The translations under genes and the position numbers were made by a program. DNA of 64,000 nt from contig BDDD01005257.1 of the NCBI GenBank assembly GCA_001972305.1, positions 1 to 64,000 of the forward strand. The letters run 5' to 3'. This document shows positions 31,674 through 43,105 of this stretch, piece by piece (positions within the stretch are counted from its first letter, which is position 1; each line of letters begins with the position of its first letter). This DNA is from Cephalotus follicularis. Taxonomy: Eukaryota; Streptophyta; Magnoliopsida; Oxalidales; Cephalotaceae. Below the pieces are notes generated by a model. It ran no database searches, was not told where the DNA came from, and saw only the letters and a program-made list of their open reading frames with translations.

Positions 31674-34600
31674 TGACACGCCCCGTTCCCGGGCACCCCT
31701 ACCCGAGGACGGCCGTGCCAGGTGGAAGGGTCCCCCACCTAGATCCCTAACCAAAACCCCCAACAAACAAAGGCTAACGCTAAGGCCAGAGCAGGCGTTA
31801 AAAACACGCTGCCGAGGAGAGCCACGCTCCCCAGGCCAAATGCACCTGAGGCATAAAAACAAGAAATGCCCGAAGAAACACACGGCAGAGAAGGGACAAA
31901 GAAGGAATGGCAAAACTGTAAATAACCCTTACATAAAGCCATTCCCAAAACTCACCGTTTAACTAAAGGGAACACACACAGCAACCACTGCCCAAACGCA
32001 CCGTTCCACTAAAGGAACATGCCAGGGAAGAGAGCCAGGGTAGAGAACGTAACACTACGTCTTGCCTGGGGTCCCGGACAGGGGATGCCAACACCACCCA
32101 TCACAAAACAACGTAACACAAGCCAGGCCTGCACCCCATCCTAAGACATGACTTCCCCGGACGAGCCATCCTCAAGGATGTACTCACTGGACGACTAACT
32201 CCAGACATGTCCTCCCCGAGCATGTCCTCCCCGTGCAAGACCTCCCAGGGCATAACCCATACAAACAAGGATATGCGGGGAAGAAGAAAAACGACAACGT
32301 TTAACATAAGCTGAGCTTGAGATCAACACAAGGGCCCAAGGACAAACTCCAAGCATTGGGATAACTACCCGAGCTCCCACCAACACTCAAATTTCACCAC
32401 GGAGGTGAAAACTCACCCCGGACCAGCGCCTATGGGATCCACCAGGGCTCACCCACCAAAACATCTCCAGGGACCAATTTGGTCCGAGGTCAGGAGGTCA
32501 GGAAAAAACAAAGAAAATTGCTTAGTCCCACCTAACGCCTACGGCATGCCTGGGGACAACACCCGGGGATGCCACTAGATCTCAGCTTTGGGTCAACCAA
32601 CCCGAGCTGTGAAGTCTACCTAAGGTTTGACACACCATGAACATAGCCACCCCTCCCCCAGCATCTCAACAGAGGTGCCACGCACAAAAGGGCCCGGGGA
32701 GAAACACTGAAGTTTCATCAAGGCCAGGGCTGGGGAGACCTGCTCCTCAGCCCAGGGTCAAACAACCCGCGAACTCATACGTCATCCATGCACGACCAAA
32801 CGCTTAGCATAAACAACGCCAGGGCTGGGAAAATAGCTCATAACAACAAAGTATATAAAACAAGTGAATTATATACACGGTCCCGGGGAAAATGCCAAGG
32901 ACCCACAACATCAAAGAATCATATACATGTTTACAAAGAAGGTTTTACAAAGCATAGACATCAACAAGTCTATACAAAAACCCAATGTCCCCAAATGCAT
33001 GAAGGTGCTCGTGGCTGAGGAGCCATCATAAGGTGCTGTGTCCGATGTCTACCACTTTTGACACACTGTCCTTATTGGATCTCAAGAACCCTGTTGCCCC
33101 GCTTCCTCTGCACATAAAACTGAAAGGGGATTAGTCCAACTGACTAGTGAGTAAGACCAAGGAATATCGTGGGCAAAACCACTTCCATCGAGGTGCCAAG
33201 AGCCAAGGTAAACGTGCCCTACCCCAACAGGGCCAAAGGACAACCCAAACCCATGCTCAACAAAACAGGGCAGAGGTGAAAAATATACAAGGATATCGAT
33301 AAAAAGGAAAACCTGAGGAGAGGTCAGAGCTACCAACTCAATGATTGACCTCAAGGAAAGAAGATAAACAACAGTTTATATGTCTGAACATGCCAAAGAT
33401 CCAAGGACCAATAAAAGAACAACGTTAAGGATCAACAATTATCAAGGGGACTACTGGTACTGTATCAATCACAAGCACATTCCACACAGGCACAGGCACA
33501 CATGAAACTCACACACTTCAATAGTCGGAACCACCTCGACAAGCATAAATAACAACTCTGTTGACATCCATCAAAGCGGTCATGGGCTATAGGATTGTAC
33601 ACATCCCTCATATACGCATATAGATACCCATTTCCAAAGTACAACATGAACATCGGTAGAAGGGCTACGCAAGCACTCCTTCCCCGGCAATCACACGTTG
33701 GCGCACCTCACTCCATGAATATCGATCGAGGGGCTACGCAAGCCCACCCCCGTCGGTAATCACGAGCTCAGCACTACACCATATGAACCTCGATCAAGGA
33801 ACTACCTCATCGGCAATCATATAGCATTAGTATCATCCAAGGGGTCTGAGATTCACCGGTCAGCTCAACCCTTGACGTGATGACAGAGGAAAACATCGGC
33901 TCAGAGGTAAGTGTATCACCACTTAGAAATTCTAGTGCTAGCAATCTCATTCCCAAGGACTCCATTATGGCCTGACCAGAGAAGTTCTCCATCAACCACA
34001 ATGAGTTTCATACATAACCAAGTAACCAGTAACTAGTACCCAAGGACAACAACACATGATATCAAATAAAGCATGAATACTTAAACAGAAAGGGGAAAAA
34101 TGGTTTAACCCAGACATCGAGTCCTCAGCTCGAAAACAACAGTATTCACATGCAATATCAACAAGATGATAGGAGAAGAAATCCTAGTCAAAGATAATAT
34201 CATGGAAGGGCATATAAACAAGAAACTCTCAGTTATCAATTGATAGAAAGAAGAACATCCCACTCACTAGTATCAGTAGCTTCCTCAGCTAGCTCCATTG
34301 TTGTGCGGACTCCGTGCCTAGATCATCCTATGCAAGACCAACACACAACAACGCTTAGCTACCATGAACAACATCTATGAAGCTATGCATGAACCACATA
34401 CATCCATGAAAACCAAGGTGAAACTCTTCCTCAGCCTCAAAGATCGTGGCTACACCAACCATGCGACACATGAAAACGTACTGAGGAGGATACTTACCTG
34501 CTAGACGCGTAGACGGGTGAAAGAAAGTACCAACCTCAAACAGCGATCAAAGCTTCAGAAGAAAGACGAAGAAGAAAGATGAAAGATGAAAGCTCACTCT

Positions 34601-34870
34601 CCCAAATGCTTCTTCAGGCGTGAGATGATGGATATGATATCTGTCGAAAGTCAACTGCCGAGCTTCCTAAGAAAACTTTGCACACTTCCTGACACTAAAC
34701 AAATATCTCTTATCTCATAATCCATCATATAACTTTGGGCCTTCACCAAGCCCAAGCCAAAGTAATAATTACCCAAGAAGAGAAGCCCAAGCCAACCACA
34801 ACCAAGGAGAAAAAAAATTCTCCCGAGCCCCAAACATCAATTTATCCAAAAATTAATACGGGCCGTTACA
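31674..34870 (-). repeat. 5' LTR of Gypsy-2 (3197 bp), uninterrupted
   Basis: TGACACGCCCCGTTCCC to GGGCCGTTACA. It is the clean partner of the interrupted 3' LTR and shows both empty insertion sites. In contrast to most LTRs here, I see no TCGAC motif array in it. Short ORFs in this stretch have no support. Confidence 0.93.
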
Positions 34871-34875
34871 TATAC

Positions 34876-36461
34876 GATAAAAAAATTAAGATATTTTTCA
34901 AAAGGATTCTTTAAAATCATTAGTGGTATAATAGTTCTAAACAATGTCAAGATACTCGTATCTTTCTATATCCAATCACAGAAAAAAAGTTGAAATCCAA
35001 AGAGTGCGGCTTTCTCGTAGCTGATTCACGGCAAAACACTTAAAAACTATTTATAGAACTCACCCGAAGGTGTTCCACAGAGAAACCAGTGGAAAGGTTT
35101 ATAAAACAAATTTATAAAGCTAGTTATCAGACCTAGAAAGGCTACCGAAGGGAAACAGTGAGTTAAAATCATTTAGTTGTGAAAACAACACATTTCGATA
35201 AAATAGTGTTTGAGAAGTCAAACAGGAGTCTAAGAAAGACTCGTGATGAAAATCAATTGTGTGAAAGTCATTTACAGTTTAAAATCAATTCATTTAGGAA
35301 ACTTGGAAAAGGCATCGATGTGATAGGTAATCACATCGATGTGTTCCATCTCTGGCTTACATGTTGACGTCTATGGAAAAAGGCGTCACAAAACAAAAAT
35401 AAAAGGCGGCGTGCCAAAGAGTACATGTCGACATCATAAAGAGAAGACTGGTAATAGAGACAAAATGTCATTACCAGCACATCGACGCTATATGAGGAAG
35501 GCATCGACGCGCTCAAATGAAAATATGCAAGACAAGTCTTAGCATGAACACGTTGATGCTAAATGAGCGAGGCGTTGACCTGCTAGGTTTGACAGCTAAC
35601 ATTCCAACCTAGAAATCCACCCAAATCCAATCCTCTTTCCAATCCAACTCTTTCCCAGTTCATTCAAGGTTCTATTCAAGTCTTAAAACTTTTCTTTAAT
35701 ACATTTAAACTATTTAAAATTCATTTAAACATCTTTTCCAAAAACTAGGTTTAAAACCTCTAATTTAGTAAACACAAGGGTCAAAGGCTTTGGATACTCA
35801 ACCAATTCAACTTAATCACTCGATATACATTCATTCATGTGGCAGTATACAATTTATTTTTGTTTGGTTTCAATTCATAACCTGGAATTTCTAGGCCAAA
35901 ACGTACATATGTTAAAGTTACTTAGAGGTTAAGAAATGCATCATTAATCAGTTTAGTAGGCATTTAATCATTCAATTCAAGTTCATACAATCTGTTTATA
36001 TGAGGATCAAAATATATAGAGGAAATCCTATCTCAAAAGCAAGATTGAATCACCTTTTGAAGAAAATTTGAAGAACCCAAGTCTTCATTCAAATCAAGGT
36101 GAACTTCAATCCAAACCTTTAAGCCCGAATCAATCCAACCCAAACAAGAATCCATCTCAAATCTCTTTTTTTCTTCCAGAATCGGCTGCAAAAAGGAAAA
36201 GAGAGAAGAGATGAGGAGAAAGGGGTGTGTGCCATAAGCCAATGGCTTATATAGGCCACTCCAAAAGCCCAAATCCAATATACCAAAGCCCATTAAGGCC
36301 CAAAGCTCAATCTCATCACTCTAACTGCCTATAAATGTTCGAGATGACTCAAAAAATTTACCCCTTTACTCCACCTTATACCACACCTTCATTTTGGTCT
36401 TATGTCATCAATATCGGATAAAGGATAGAAATGTCATTTTTCTAATGTTTTGGTCATTACG
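34876..36461 (-). repeat. Gypsy LTR G5, part 3 of 3
   Basis: It resumes after the Gypsy-2 duplication and ends near TGGTCATTACG (a mutated TGTAATGACC start in sense orientation). It contains TATA-like TATATAAGCC near 36245 on the sense strand and a small cluster of CATCGATG, GTCGACATC, CATCGACGC and CGTTGACC motifs at about 35310-35580. The boundaries are uncertain because no target duplication is visible. Confidence 0.5.
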
Positions 36462-36539
36462 CAAGACATACATGGACTCTTGTCATAAAAAATGAACCCT
36501 AAAGGGCCCTTAGAGGCAAGGGTTCAAATTTTAGATAAG

Positions 36540-36830
36540 GAAGCATGCCCTAACCTAGAGTGCCATAACTGAAGAGAAACAGCAGTAGAAAATGCAGCAA
36601 GGGATCTTCAAGGATGTGACCTCAAAGGGAGTCTCGGCTTTACGACCTGTTCCAACTTGCTGACCCATCCAATGATCTTGTACAATAACACCACATCTTG
36701 AGAAATTTAGTACAAGATCAAGATCACAAAGCTGACCAATAGAAATAAGATTTAAAGCAATATTTGACACAAGATAAGTATTAGGTAATTGAAGTGTGGA
36801 AGTGTTAACAAAACCTAAATGACTCGTTTT
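36540..36830 (-). pseudogene. Copia protease fragment
   Basis: The minus strand reads LPNTYLVSNIALNLISIGQL followed by CDLDLVLNFSRCGVIVQD and GTGRKAETPFEV. This is the C-terminal end of a Copia protease leading to the GAG-pre-integrase region. It is of a different Copia lineage from the Sireviruses here. No LTR is attached. Confidence 0.8.
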
Positions 36831-36849
36831 GATGGATCTGTGGATCGTT

Positions 36850-37389
36850 CCAAGACTGGCTGGAGGCCTTACTCAGGAGTATGAGATTGACTATAATGAT
36901 ACTTTTACCTAGGTATCTAGACTTAGTTCTTTTCGGTCCCTTATTATTATCACCGTTGGTTGGAAATGGGAGGCATATCAGATGGATGTTAAAAATGTCG
37001 TTCTTAATGGTGATCTGACAAAGGAAGTATATATGTTGCCACCTCCTAATTCTCATGTACCTTCGTCTCAAGTTTGTCACCTTCGATGCTCTCTCTATGG
37101 CCTTAAACAAGCTCTATGAGCGTGGTTTGCTAAGTTCAGCTCTACTATTGTGTCTATTGGGTTTCAATCTAGTCCTTATGACTCTGCTTTGTTCCTTCGG
37201 ACCACTGCTGCTGGCACAACTCTTTTATAGCTTTATGTCAATGACATTATTGTTACCCCTCAGTTATTTCTTAAGGTTTGAGGTTTGATATGATTCTAAT
37301 GGTATTGGGGTATTTTCGGGAAAAATATGCCTCTAAGATTATTGTTTGAGCAGGTTTGACAAATAGCCGAGTTACTTCTTCACCACTTG
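36850..37389 (+). pseudogene. Copia reverse transcriptase fragment, opposite strand
   Basis: The plus strand reads LTQEYEIDYNDTFT, a stop (TAG), VSRLSSFRSLI, EAYQMDVKNVVLNGDL, EVYMLPPPNS, SLYGLKQAL, a stop, then YVNDIIVTP where YVDD is expected. The catalytic aspartate is therefore replaced and at least three stops are present. It is cut at 37389 by a Gypsy LTR. It lies next to a protease fragment on the other strand, so the parent element was rearranged. Confidence 0.85.
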
Positions 37390-38289
37390 TGTCACACCCC
37401 GAACCCATGAAGGATCCCACGATCCAACACGTGGCATGCCGTCCATAAAACATACATATCATTATCCAAAATATGCAATAAATTTAAAATTTTAATCAGA
37501 GACATGCATGTGAAAAATAACCATTCAATTAACTCAAATGGATAGACCCAAATATATACATCAATATCTTATGTTTCTTGTTAGATGCACTGCCACAAGT
37601 TGTAAAGTCAAATAGAACTGTTTAAAACATCCTTATACAATAGGGTAGGTAGAAGAAGTTGCTCTGCTACAAAAATCCTTACTCCGAGATCTTGCTCAAC
37701 TGCTCACTGCAGTGCGTCACCTGTACCTGAACCTAACCCATTCGAGAATGGGTCAATAACTCATGGTTGTGTAGGAAGTTCAATAAGCGTAGATATAGTA
37801 GATATATGCAGGGTATGAGGAGATGCATGAATGCCAGTTTATAGCAATGGCTCAAAACATAAAAGTCATCATCCATATCAATCCAGGGCATATATGAGGT
37901 CTCCTCGGCCTCCTCTGCCAAGGCAGCAGACCACAGACATTCCATAGCATTCAAAATTATCTTAGGACACATATAAGCTCTCCTCGGCCTCCTCTACCGA
38001 GGTAGCAGACTATCACCTACACATTACTCTGCTGTTGTTGAGCATTACCATCATCTACACACAACTTGTACTCTAGAGGATGGAGTCAAGATGACACTAG
38101 CCTGGTCAATCCTTCCCCTTAATGCTAGTATTTTTAGGACAAAGCATTGGTAGTCATGATTCTATTTGAACTTAAACAAGGTCCTCATGACCTGCACAAT
38201 GTAGAATTCACCCTTAGGTTCACCTGCTAAAGGAGGTTCTACGAGATATCCTCAAATGATGTTAGTTTCTTAAGACAGTGCCCTTAGCG

Positions 38290-38405
38290 GTGCAATCACC
38301 ATAGGTGACCCTTATGGTTCATCTCAGTCTGTGACCTTTATGGTTCATCTCAGTCGATGACCCCTTATGGTTCATCTCAGTCGGTAACCCTTACGGTTCA
38401 TCTCG
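38290..38405. repeat. Minisatellite, about 25 bp unit, four copies
   Basis: Copies of TATGGTTCATCTCAGTC with a short variable joint (GGTGACCCT-like) repeat four times inside the LTR. Confidence 0.85.
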
Positions 38406-38417
38406 GTCGTGAACCCT

Positions 38418-38535
38418 TCTGCCACTAGTACAAGGTCTGCCTCTAGTACGAGGTCTCCCTGTAGTACGAGGTCTTCCTTCAGTACGAGATTTGCCTCTTG
38501 TACGAGGTATGCCTCTAGTACGAAGTCTGCCTTTA
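38418..38535. repeat. Minisatellite, 18 bp unit, about seven copies
   Basis: Units like CTAGTACGAGGTCTGCCT repeat about seven times. The 18-bp period would encode a six-residue repeat in every frame, but nothing suggests translation. Confidence 0.88.
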
Positions 38536-38979
38536 GCTTGGAGCTCTGCTTTGGCCTGTTATCTCTTCAACGAAATGCCAACGCTCTAACTGATGGCGTC
38601 CACAGTCCAAGGACTTAGCAGAACATCAACATATGCCTGTTAATCATCTCATAAACAACTCAAGTTCAAAGCAGGCAATATAACACTCGATCCAAGATAT
38701 CCATAAGCCTCCTGAGATCAATAAAAACTCAATAGTTAACAGTTATCCTTAACCATTCATCTAGCAATTCATAGCAGCACAACCCATCATTTCATAGAAA
38801 CATTCATCATTCAAAGTATAAATACACAAGAGTTCAAGCATATAAGTAAATTCTACCTCGATAGATGTCGAGTTAAAGATCTGCAATAATTTCGCTATTA
38901 AAACTTTGATATGAACTTTCTTTCTCCTCTCAGTCCGACACCTTGCGTCTTGATTTCTCCGATGTTCCACTACTGGATT

Positions 38980-39032
<53 letters not shown>
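38980..39032. repeat. (CT)n microsatellite
   Basis: A nearly pure CT run of more than 40 bp followed by CTGTCTCTGT repeats. Confidence 0.95.
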
Positions 39033-39034
<2 letters not shown>

Positions 39035-39382
39035 GTCTCTGTCATTTTCTTATTCTCTCTAGAACTAGAACTTCTATGAATGAATGAATGAGGAGGCTGG
39101 ATAGATTATATCTAAGTATTTCTTTGTGAAGAATCTAGAGACTGTCCATGACCTCACAGTGGCCGGCCCACCTTTTGTCACTTGTGAAACCAATTACGTC
39201 TCATGAGGGAATAAAATATATATTGACTTAAACAACCATTATGGGTTTGTGACATCATACAATATTATGTATTACAAACAATACTTATAAAATTCGGGGC
39301 TTAAATCCACCCCTACTTAGAGAAATCTCGTCCCGAGATTCCTTAAGGTCAAAACAAGTGAGGATACAATGTTCTCATATCT

Positions 39383-39540
39383 CACTACAAGAAAATTGAC
39401 TTTTTGAAATGAATCTTTTTGAAACGACCGCATGTTCTGTTTCCAAAGGTTGCCTTTTGAAACGAATCACGCGGAAGTTTCAAAAGGCCAGGCCTTTTGA
39501 AATGGATATGTCCTAACCGTTTCAAAAGGCCTGCATTTTA
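39383..39540 (+). mobile_element. CACTA (En/Spm-like) transposon terminus with subterminal repeats
   Basis: CACTACAAGAAAA at 39383-39395 is the classical plant CACTA terminal sequence. It is followed by about six copies of CCTTTTGAAACG or its complement within 150 bp, in direct and inverted order, as expected for the transposase-binding subterminal region. I did not find the matching right end (TTTTCTTGTAGTG) in the window. The element would extend to the right and include the gene fragments below. Confidence 0.75.
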
Positions 39541-39677
39541 GATTCCGAAATCGCAAATCAACCATTTTGTTTGGTCTCCAATCCCTAACATCTGCAGTCT
39601 CCAATCTTCTCTCTCTTTCTCTCTCAACACCAATGACAAATCGTCGCTCTTTCCGTCTCAACATCGAGGTCATAGGG

Positions 39678-40855
39678 GTACTTGAATCTTCTCTTCTCAA
39701 AATACATCACCAACACAATCTCTCCTCTCTCCATCTCTCCATAGAAGGTCTTCATTTTTCTTTCCTTGCGATTTTGCATCTTGTGGCATTTTCTTGTTAG
39801 ATTCCAGGTGGCATTTGCATATGTTGAGCTCGGTGACTGGATGGGTGCCTTCACTCTCGTAGGTGAAGCGTTTCATCCTCAGCTCTATGAGGGTTCCAAT
39901 GTTGGGGAGAAGGTGATGTCACCTCTGTCTCCTTTTCCCTCTCTCCTTCTCCTTGCTTTAGGAGGAATGGGTAGTGCTAGAGGCCGGGCTTCGTGTGTGG
40001 CGGAAGTTTGGGACTACCTTAGTCACTGATTGGGCTCTTCTTTCTGGGTTCCCTATTGTGCTATTGCGATCGGATCTCTTCGCCCTGATCAGATGGGATA
40101 TTGGCTGGTTGGGTTTGGAGCTTTGAAGGGCTGGCTACAGCTGATGATATGATCTTCTTCTTCTTATGTTGAGGCAGGGGCGTCCAGTCTTTTGCTACTA
40201 ATCTTTAAACCTTGGGGTGTCTCTGATGCTCTAATTGTGGGGAGTTTTGTGATTGTGATGTTGTTAGCTTTGTGTCTTGCCTGTGCTGTAGCATGTCCCC
40301 AGTGTGGTTGGGGTCTCAAGATGGCTTCGTTTGCTATGGTTTCAGTCCTAGTTTATGAGGTTAGTGTCACCTTTGTTTCTTTTCTTTGCGTTTGGCAGTT
40401 GTTTTTCCGGGGTTGGTTGGTTGAGTGTTTACATCTTGCGCACAGGACCTGGAGGTCCCTGTCTCAGTGGAGATCATGTTGTGTTATGGGCTAGTTTTCT
40501 TGTGTTGTGTGCTTTGCAGCTTGGGTCGCCCCTGGCAGTGCTTTGCTTAGGGTGAGTACAGTGCACTTCCTGGGTGGAGGTTATGCTATGGTTTCTTGGA
40601 GGTTGACCGCTCTTGCTGGTTGTTTTAGGTTGAGAAATCTGGCTTTGCTTGGAGGTTAACAGACGCGATTAGAAAGGCGGCACGTCTGTTAACTATCTGT
40701 TGGTGGATGCTGTTAATGGTGGAGTTGAAGAGTTTTTCATCAATGAAAAGTGAATTGAGCTTGAAATTAGGGCTTTGGCTACTACCGTTGCTCAATTCAT
40801 CAAGCAATCCAATCAGTGGCTTCTTGCTACATATTCTATCAACACTGCCATTAAG
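39678..40855 (+). pseudogene. BLOS1-like gene fragment (BLOC-1 subunit 1), two exons, broken
   Basis: Exon 1 (about 39678-39747) reads VLESSLLKIHHQHNLSSLHL and ends at a GT donor. Exon 2 (40663-40855, after an AG acceptor) reads DAIRKAAR, then in another frame LVDAVNGGVEEFFINEK, a TGA stop at 40751-40753, IELEIRALATTVAQFIKQSN and QWLLATYSINTAIK, followed by a GT donor. This matches plant BLOS1, a subunit of the BLOC-1 complex in endosomal sorting. A +2 frameshift (near 40690-40700) and the stop show that it is dead. The final exon was not found. Because introns are kept, this is not a processed retrocopy. It begins about 300 bp inside a CACTA end, so it may have been captured by the transposon. 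Confidence 0.8.
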
Positions 40856-41424
40856 GTACTTATTTCCTTTTTTTTATTATTGATATTCAACTGCTTGTGG
40901 TTGATAATATTCTACTATGTCGAACTATGTTATCATGGGATCACTTAGCTAGTTTATTCGTAATTAAATCTTTCTTGAGACGTGTTGGATATTCCATTGC
41001 ATCTATAATGGTAGTGCCTTGTTTTGCTGATAGAACTCTTTTTAATTGCACCACATTGCTAAAAGTTTAGCACGTGGAACTCATTTGCTTTCATCTTGGT
41101 TTTTCAGTACATTTCAATGAATTTTAGTTCTGAGTTTAGTGCATGAAATATTCCATTTCATACACGGTTTTTTATTTTTCTTTTGGCAATTTATAATGTA
41201 TTTTGAATAGTATTTTGTATTAGTGAGCTAAGAGCATCATTGGTGAAGTTTTTATTTTCTTTTCGTTCATAACAAGTCTAGAGGATTCATCCAAAGTTTG
41301 TGATGAATCCTTTGCGATGTGTGTGTTTGAATTTGTTGGAGCTTTGATTCAGCAACTCTATTTGAATCCGTAATTAATTAAGGCCACCCAATTGGGTTTT
41401 TGGCTTAATAAACTTGAACGTTTT
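40856..41424 (+). other. Intron-like sequence after the BLOS1-like fragment
   Basis: T-rich sequence that follows the exon 2 donor GTACTTATTT. I see no further BLOS1 exon and no repeat of known type before the solo LTR begins at 41425. Confidence 0.45.
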
Positions 41425-42784
41425 TGTAACACCCCGCGCCCGCAGGGCGGACACGTGGCATTACTCTCAATCCAATACACAATACAATGGTTGGGACTAG
41501 CAATATAAAAATACGGAAAACTTAAAACTTTTAGTTGCAAAACATTAAGCGGATGATACAATACAGTAAACCATTCATACTGTACAATACAATAGCAATG
41601 TTTTACAATACTAGTCTTTTTACAATACACTTATCAATCTTTCAATACATTATCTCACAACCAGCTCTGCGATACCCAAGTAGTCCTGCGATCAGAACGA
41701 GTCTTCAATCCTTCTATCCGCTACTACCTGTTGCCCTACCTATGCCGCAAACATGGTACAACACCGAAGGATGGGGTTAGCCACACTGGCTAAGCAGAAA
41801 CCTCATGCAGCATGTATGCATGTACAATGTGCAATACAATCTATACAATATCAATGCGCGGTGTACAATATCAATGCATGACATGGAAAATGCATATGTA
41901 AAGTTGGCGAACCGACTACCCGTATGACAATGGCCCATGACAGAGCATACAGATAGGATCTATAACAATCAATCAATGGCAGACACTCAATGGTGGTGTA
42001 TAAAACACCCAATCAATCAATCAATATCATATGGAGCATGCGACCGGGTCAATACAATGTCAATCAGTCAGCGGTGATCAATCCCACAGAAGGTAGTCCT
42101 TCAAAAAGGGTGGGAGATCTATCTACGGTTCTCAGACTGATCAGGTCTGGGACTCATAGATCTTCCAGCCTATGGCTGGGTCAATACAATCTCGATGAGC
42201 TACAGCCTCAGGGAGCTACTGAAACTGTTAGGGAGCTACAGCCTCAAGGGAGCATCAATCGATAATCAATCGGTACCACTCTTCAGCGGGTCAATACAAT
42301 ACATTAAATGAAACGATCGACGAAATAGGTAGACAAAGTCAACAACCTAACATGTCGACACGAATCATAAGGTCGCTCTATAGGATCCATACAATACAAT
42401 CAATCTGTCAATACAATATAATTTCAATGTCCATAAGCAAAGTCAATGATTGGTGGTGTCTAATGAAGAAATGGGAACGTGCGTCCATCGTACCGACTTA
42501 GATTCGCAGCAACACCTATGACTCAAGCAATCGATCAATGTATCAATACAACGTTGGAGCCAAGTCAATAAGTGGTGGTGCCTAATGGAGAGATGGGAAC
42601 GTGTGTCCATTTTACCGACTTAGACTCACAACAACACTTATGACTCAAGCAATCAATCAATCAGTACAATCATTAAAACTGTTTTCCATCACTTGAATAC
42701 CTCAAGTGAGGCTCCAGTCAAGTAGCAATGTGAAAAGAAGTTGAAAACTAGCGTTAAACAGTTAAAAACTCCTTTCTGTACATT

Positions 42785-43105
42785 AGGCGTCTATGTCCTT
42801 GGTGAAAGACATCGACACCTCTTTAAAACGAGGGAAAGACGTCGATACATCGACGTCTTTCCCTATTTGTGAGAAGATTTGATCGAAGACGTCGATGTCC
42901 TTGGAGAAAGGCATCGACGCGTTTCAATAAATATAGCCTGGGAATGCGCATCGATGTTCGGCATCGATGTCTTTCCCGGGGAAAGACATCTCGAGGCATA
43001 GACGTCTATGTCTTTGAAAGAAATCGACGTCTTTGCTGCATAATCAAAGATAGAGCACTCTGATGAGAAACACATCGACGTCCATGGGCTAGGGGTCGAT
43101 GTCTT
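42785..43105. repeat. GACGTCGATGTC motif cluster in the Gypsy-3 family solo LTR
   Basis: About twelve copies of AAAGACATCGAC, GACGTCGATGTC or CATCGACG in 320 bp, in both orientations. The corresponding part of the other LTR (52985-53340) keeps the array but with different copies mutated. Confidence 0.75.
42831..42864. repeat. Perfect palindrome, 16-bp arms, 2-bp centre
   Basis: The left arm AGGGAAAGACGTCGAT is followed by AC and then by its exact reverse complement. It lies inside the motif array; the homologous LTR at about 53035-53075 lacks the perfect symmetry. Confidence 0.95.

Larger units (their letters stand above)
20193..34870 (-). mobile_element. Gypsy-2, full-length Ty3/Gypsy chromovirus-like element (14.7 kb)
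   Basis: Both ends carry the target duplication TATAC (20188-20192 and 34871-34875). Order on the minus strand: 5' LTR (31674-34870), PBS (31655-31667), gag, protease, RT, RNase H, integrase with chromodomain-like tail, PPT (26764-26780), 3' LTR (20193-26763). The 3' LTR is longer only because two solo LTRs lie inside it. After removing them with their duplications it is 3202 bp, against 3197 bp for its partner. Several stops and shifts make it non-functional. In the first 225 bp the two LTRs differ at roughly 14 positions. Confidence 0.95.
37390..39276 (-). repeat. Gypsy LTR G4b (about 1.9 kb) with minisatellites
   Basis: It starts TGTCACACCCCGAACCC and ends TATTATGTATTACA. On the right a short internal piece with CGGGGCTTAAATCC and TCCTTAAGGTC follows, as after a 3' LTR in minus orientation. 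It contains two minisatellites (38290-38405 and 38418-38535) and a CT microsatellite (about 38985-39027). The start of the Gypsy-1 LTR (TGTCACGCC...) is similar, suggesting a related family. Confidence 0.65.

Noticed and set aside
38409-38618. ORF with six-residue Ser/Thr/Arg repeats
   Set aside because: Direct result of an 18-bp minisatellite in a Gypsy LTR.
40192-40555. Hydrophobic 100-codon plus-strand ORF that could suggest a membrane protein
   Set aside because: It lies within the intron between the two BLOS1-like exons; G/T-rich composition explains the hydrophobicity.
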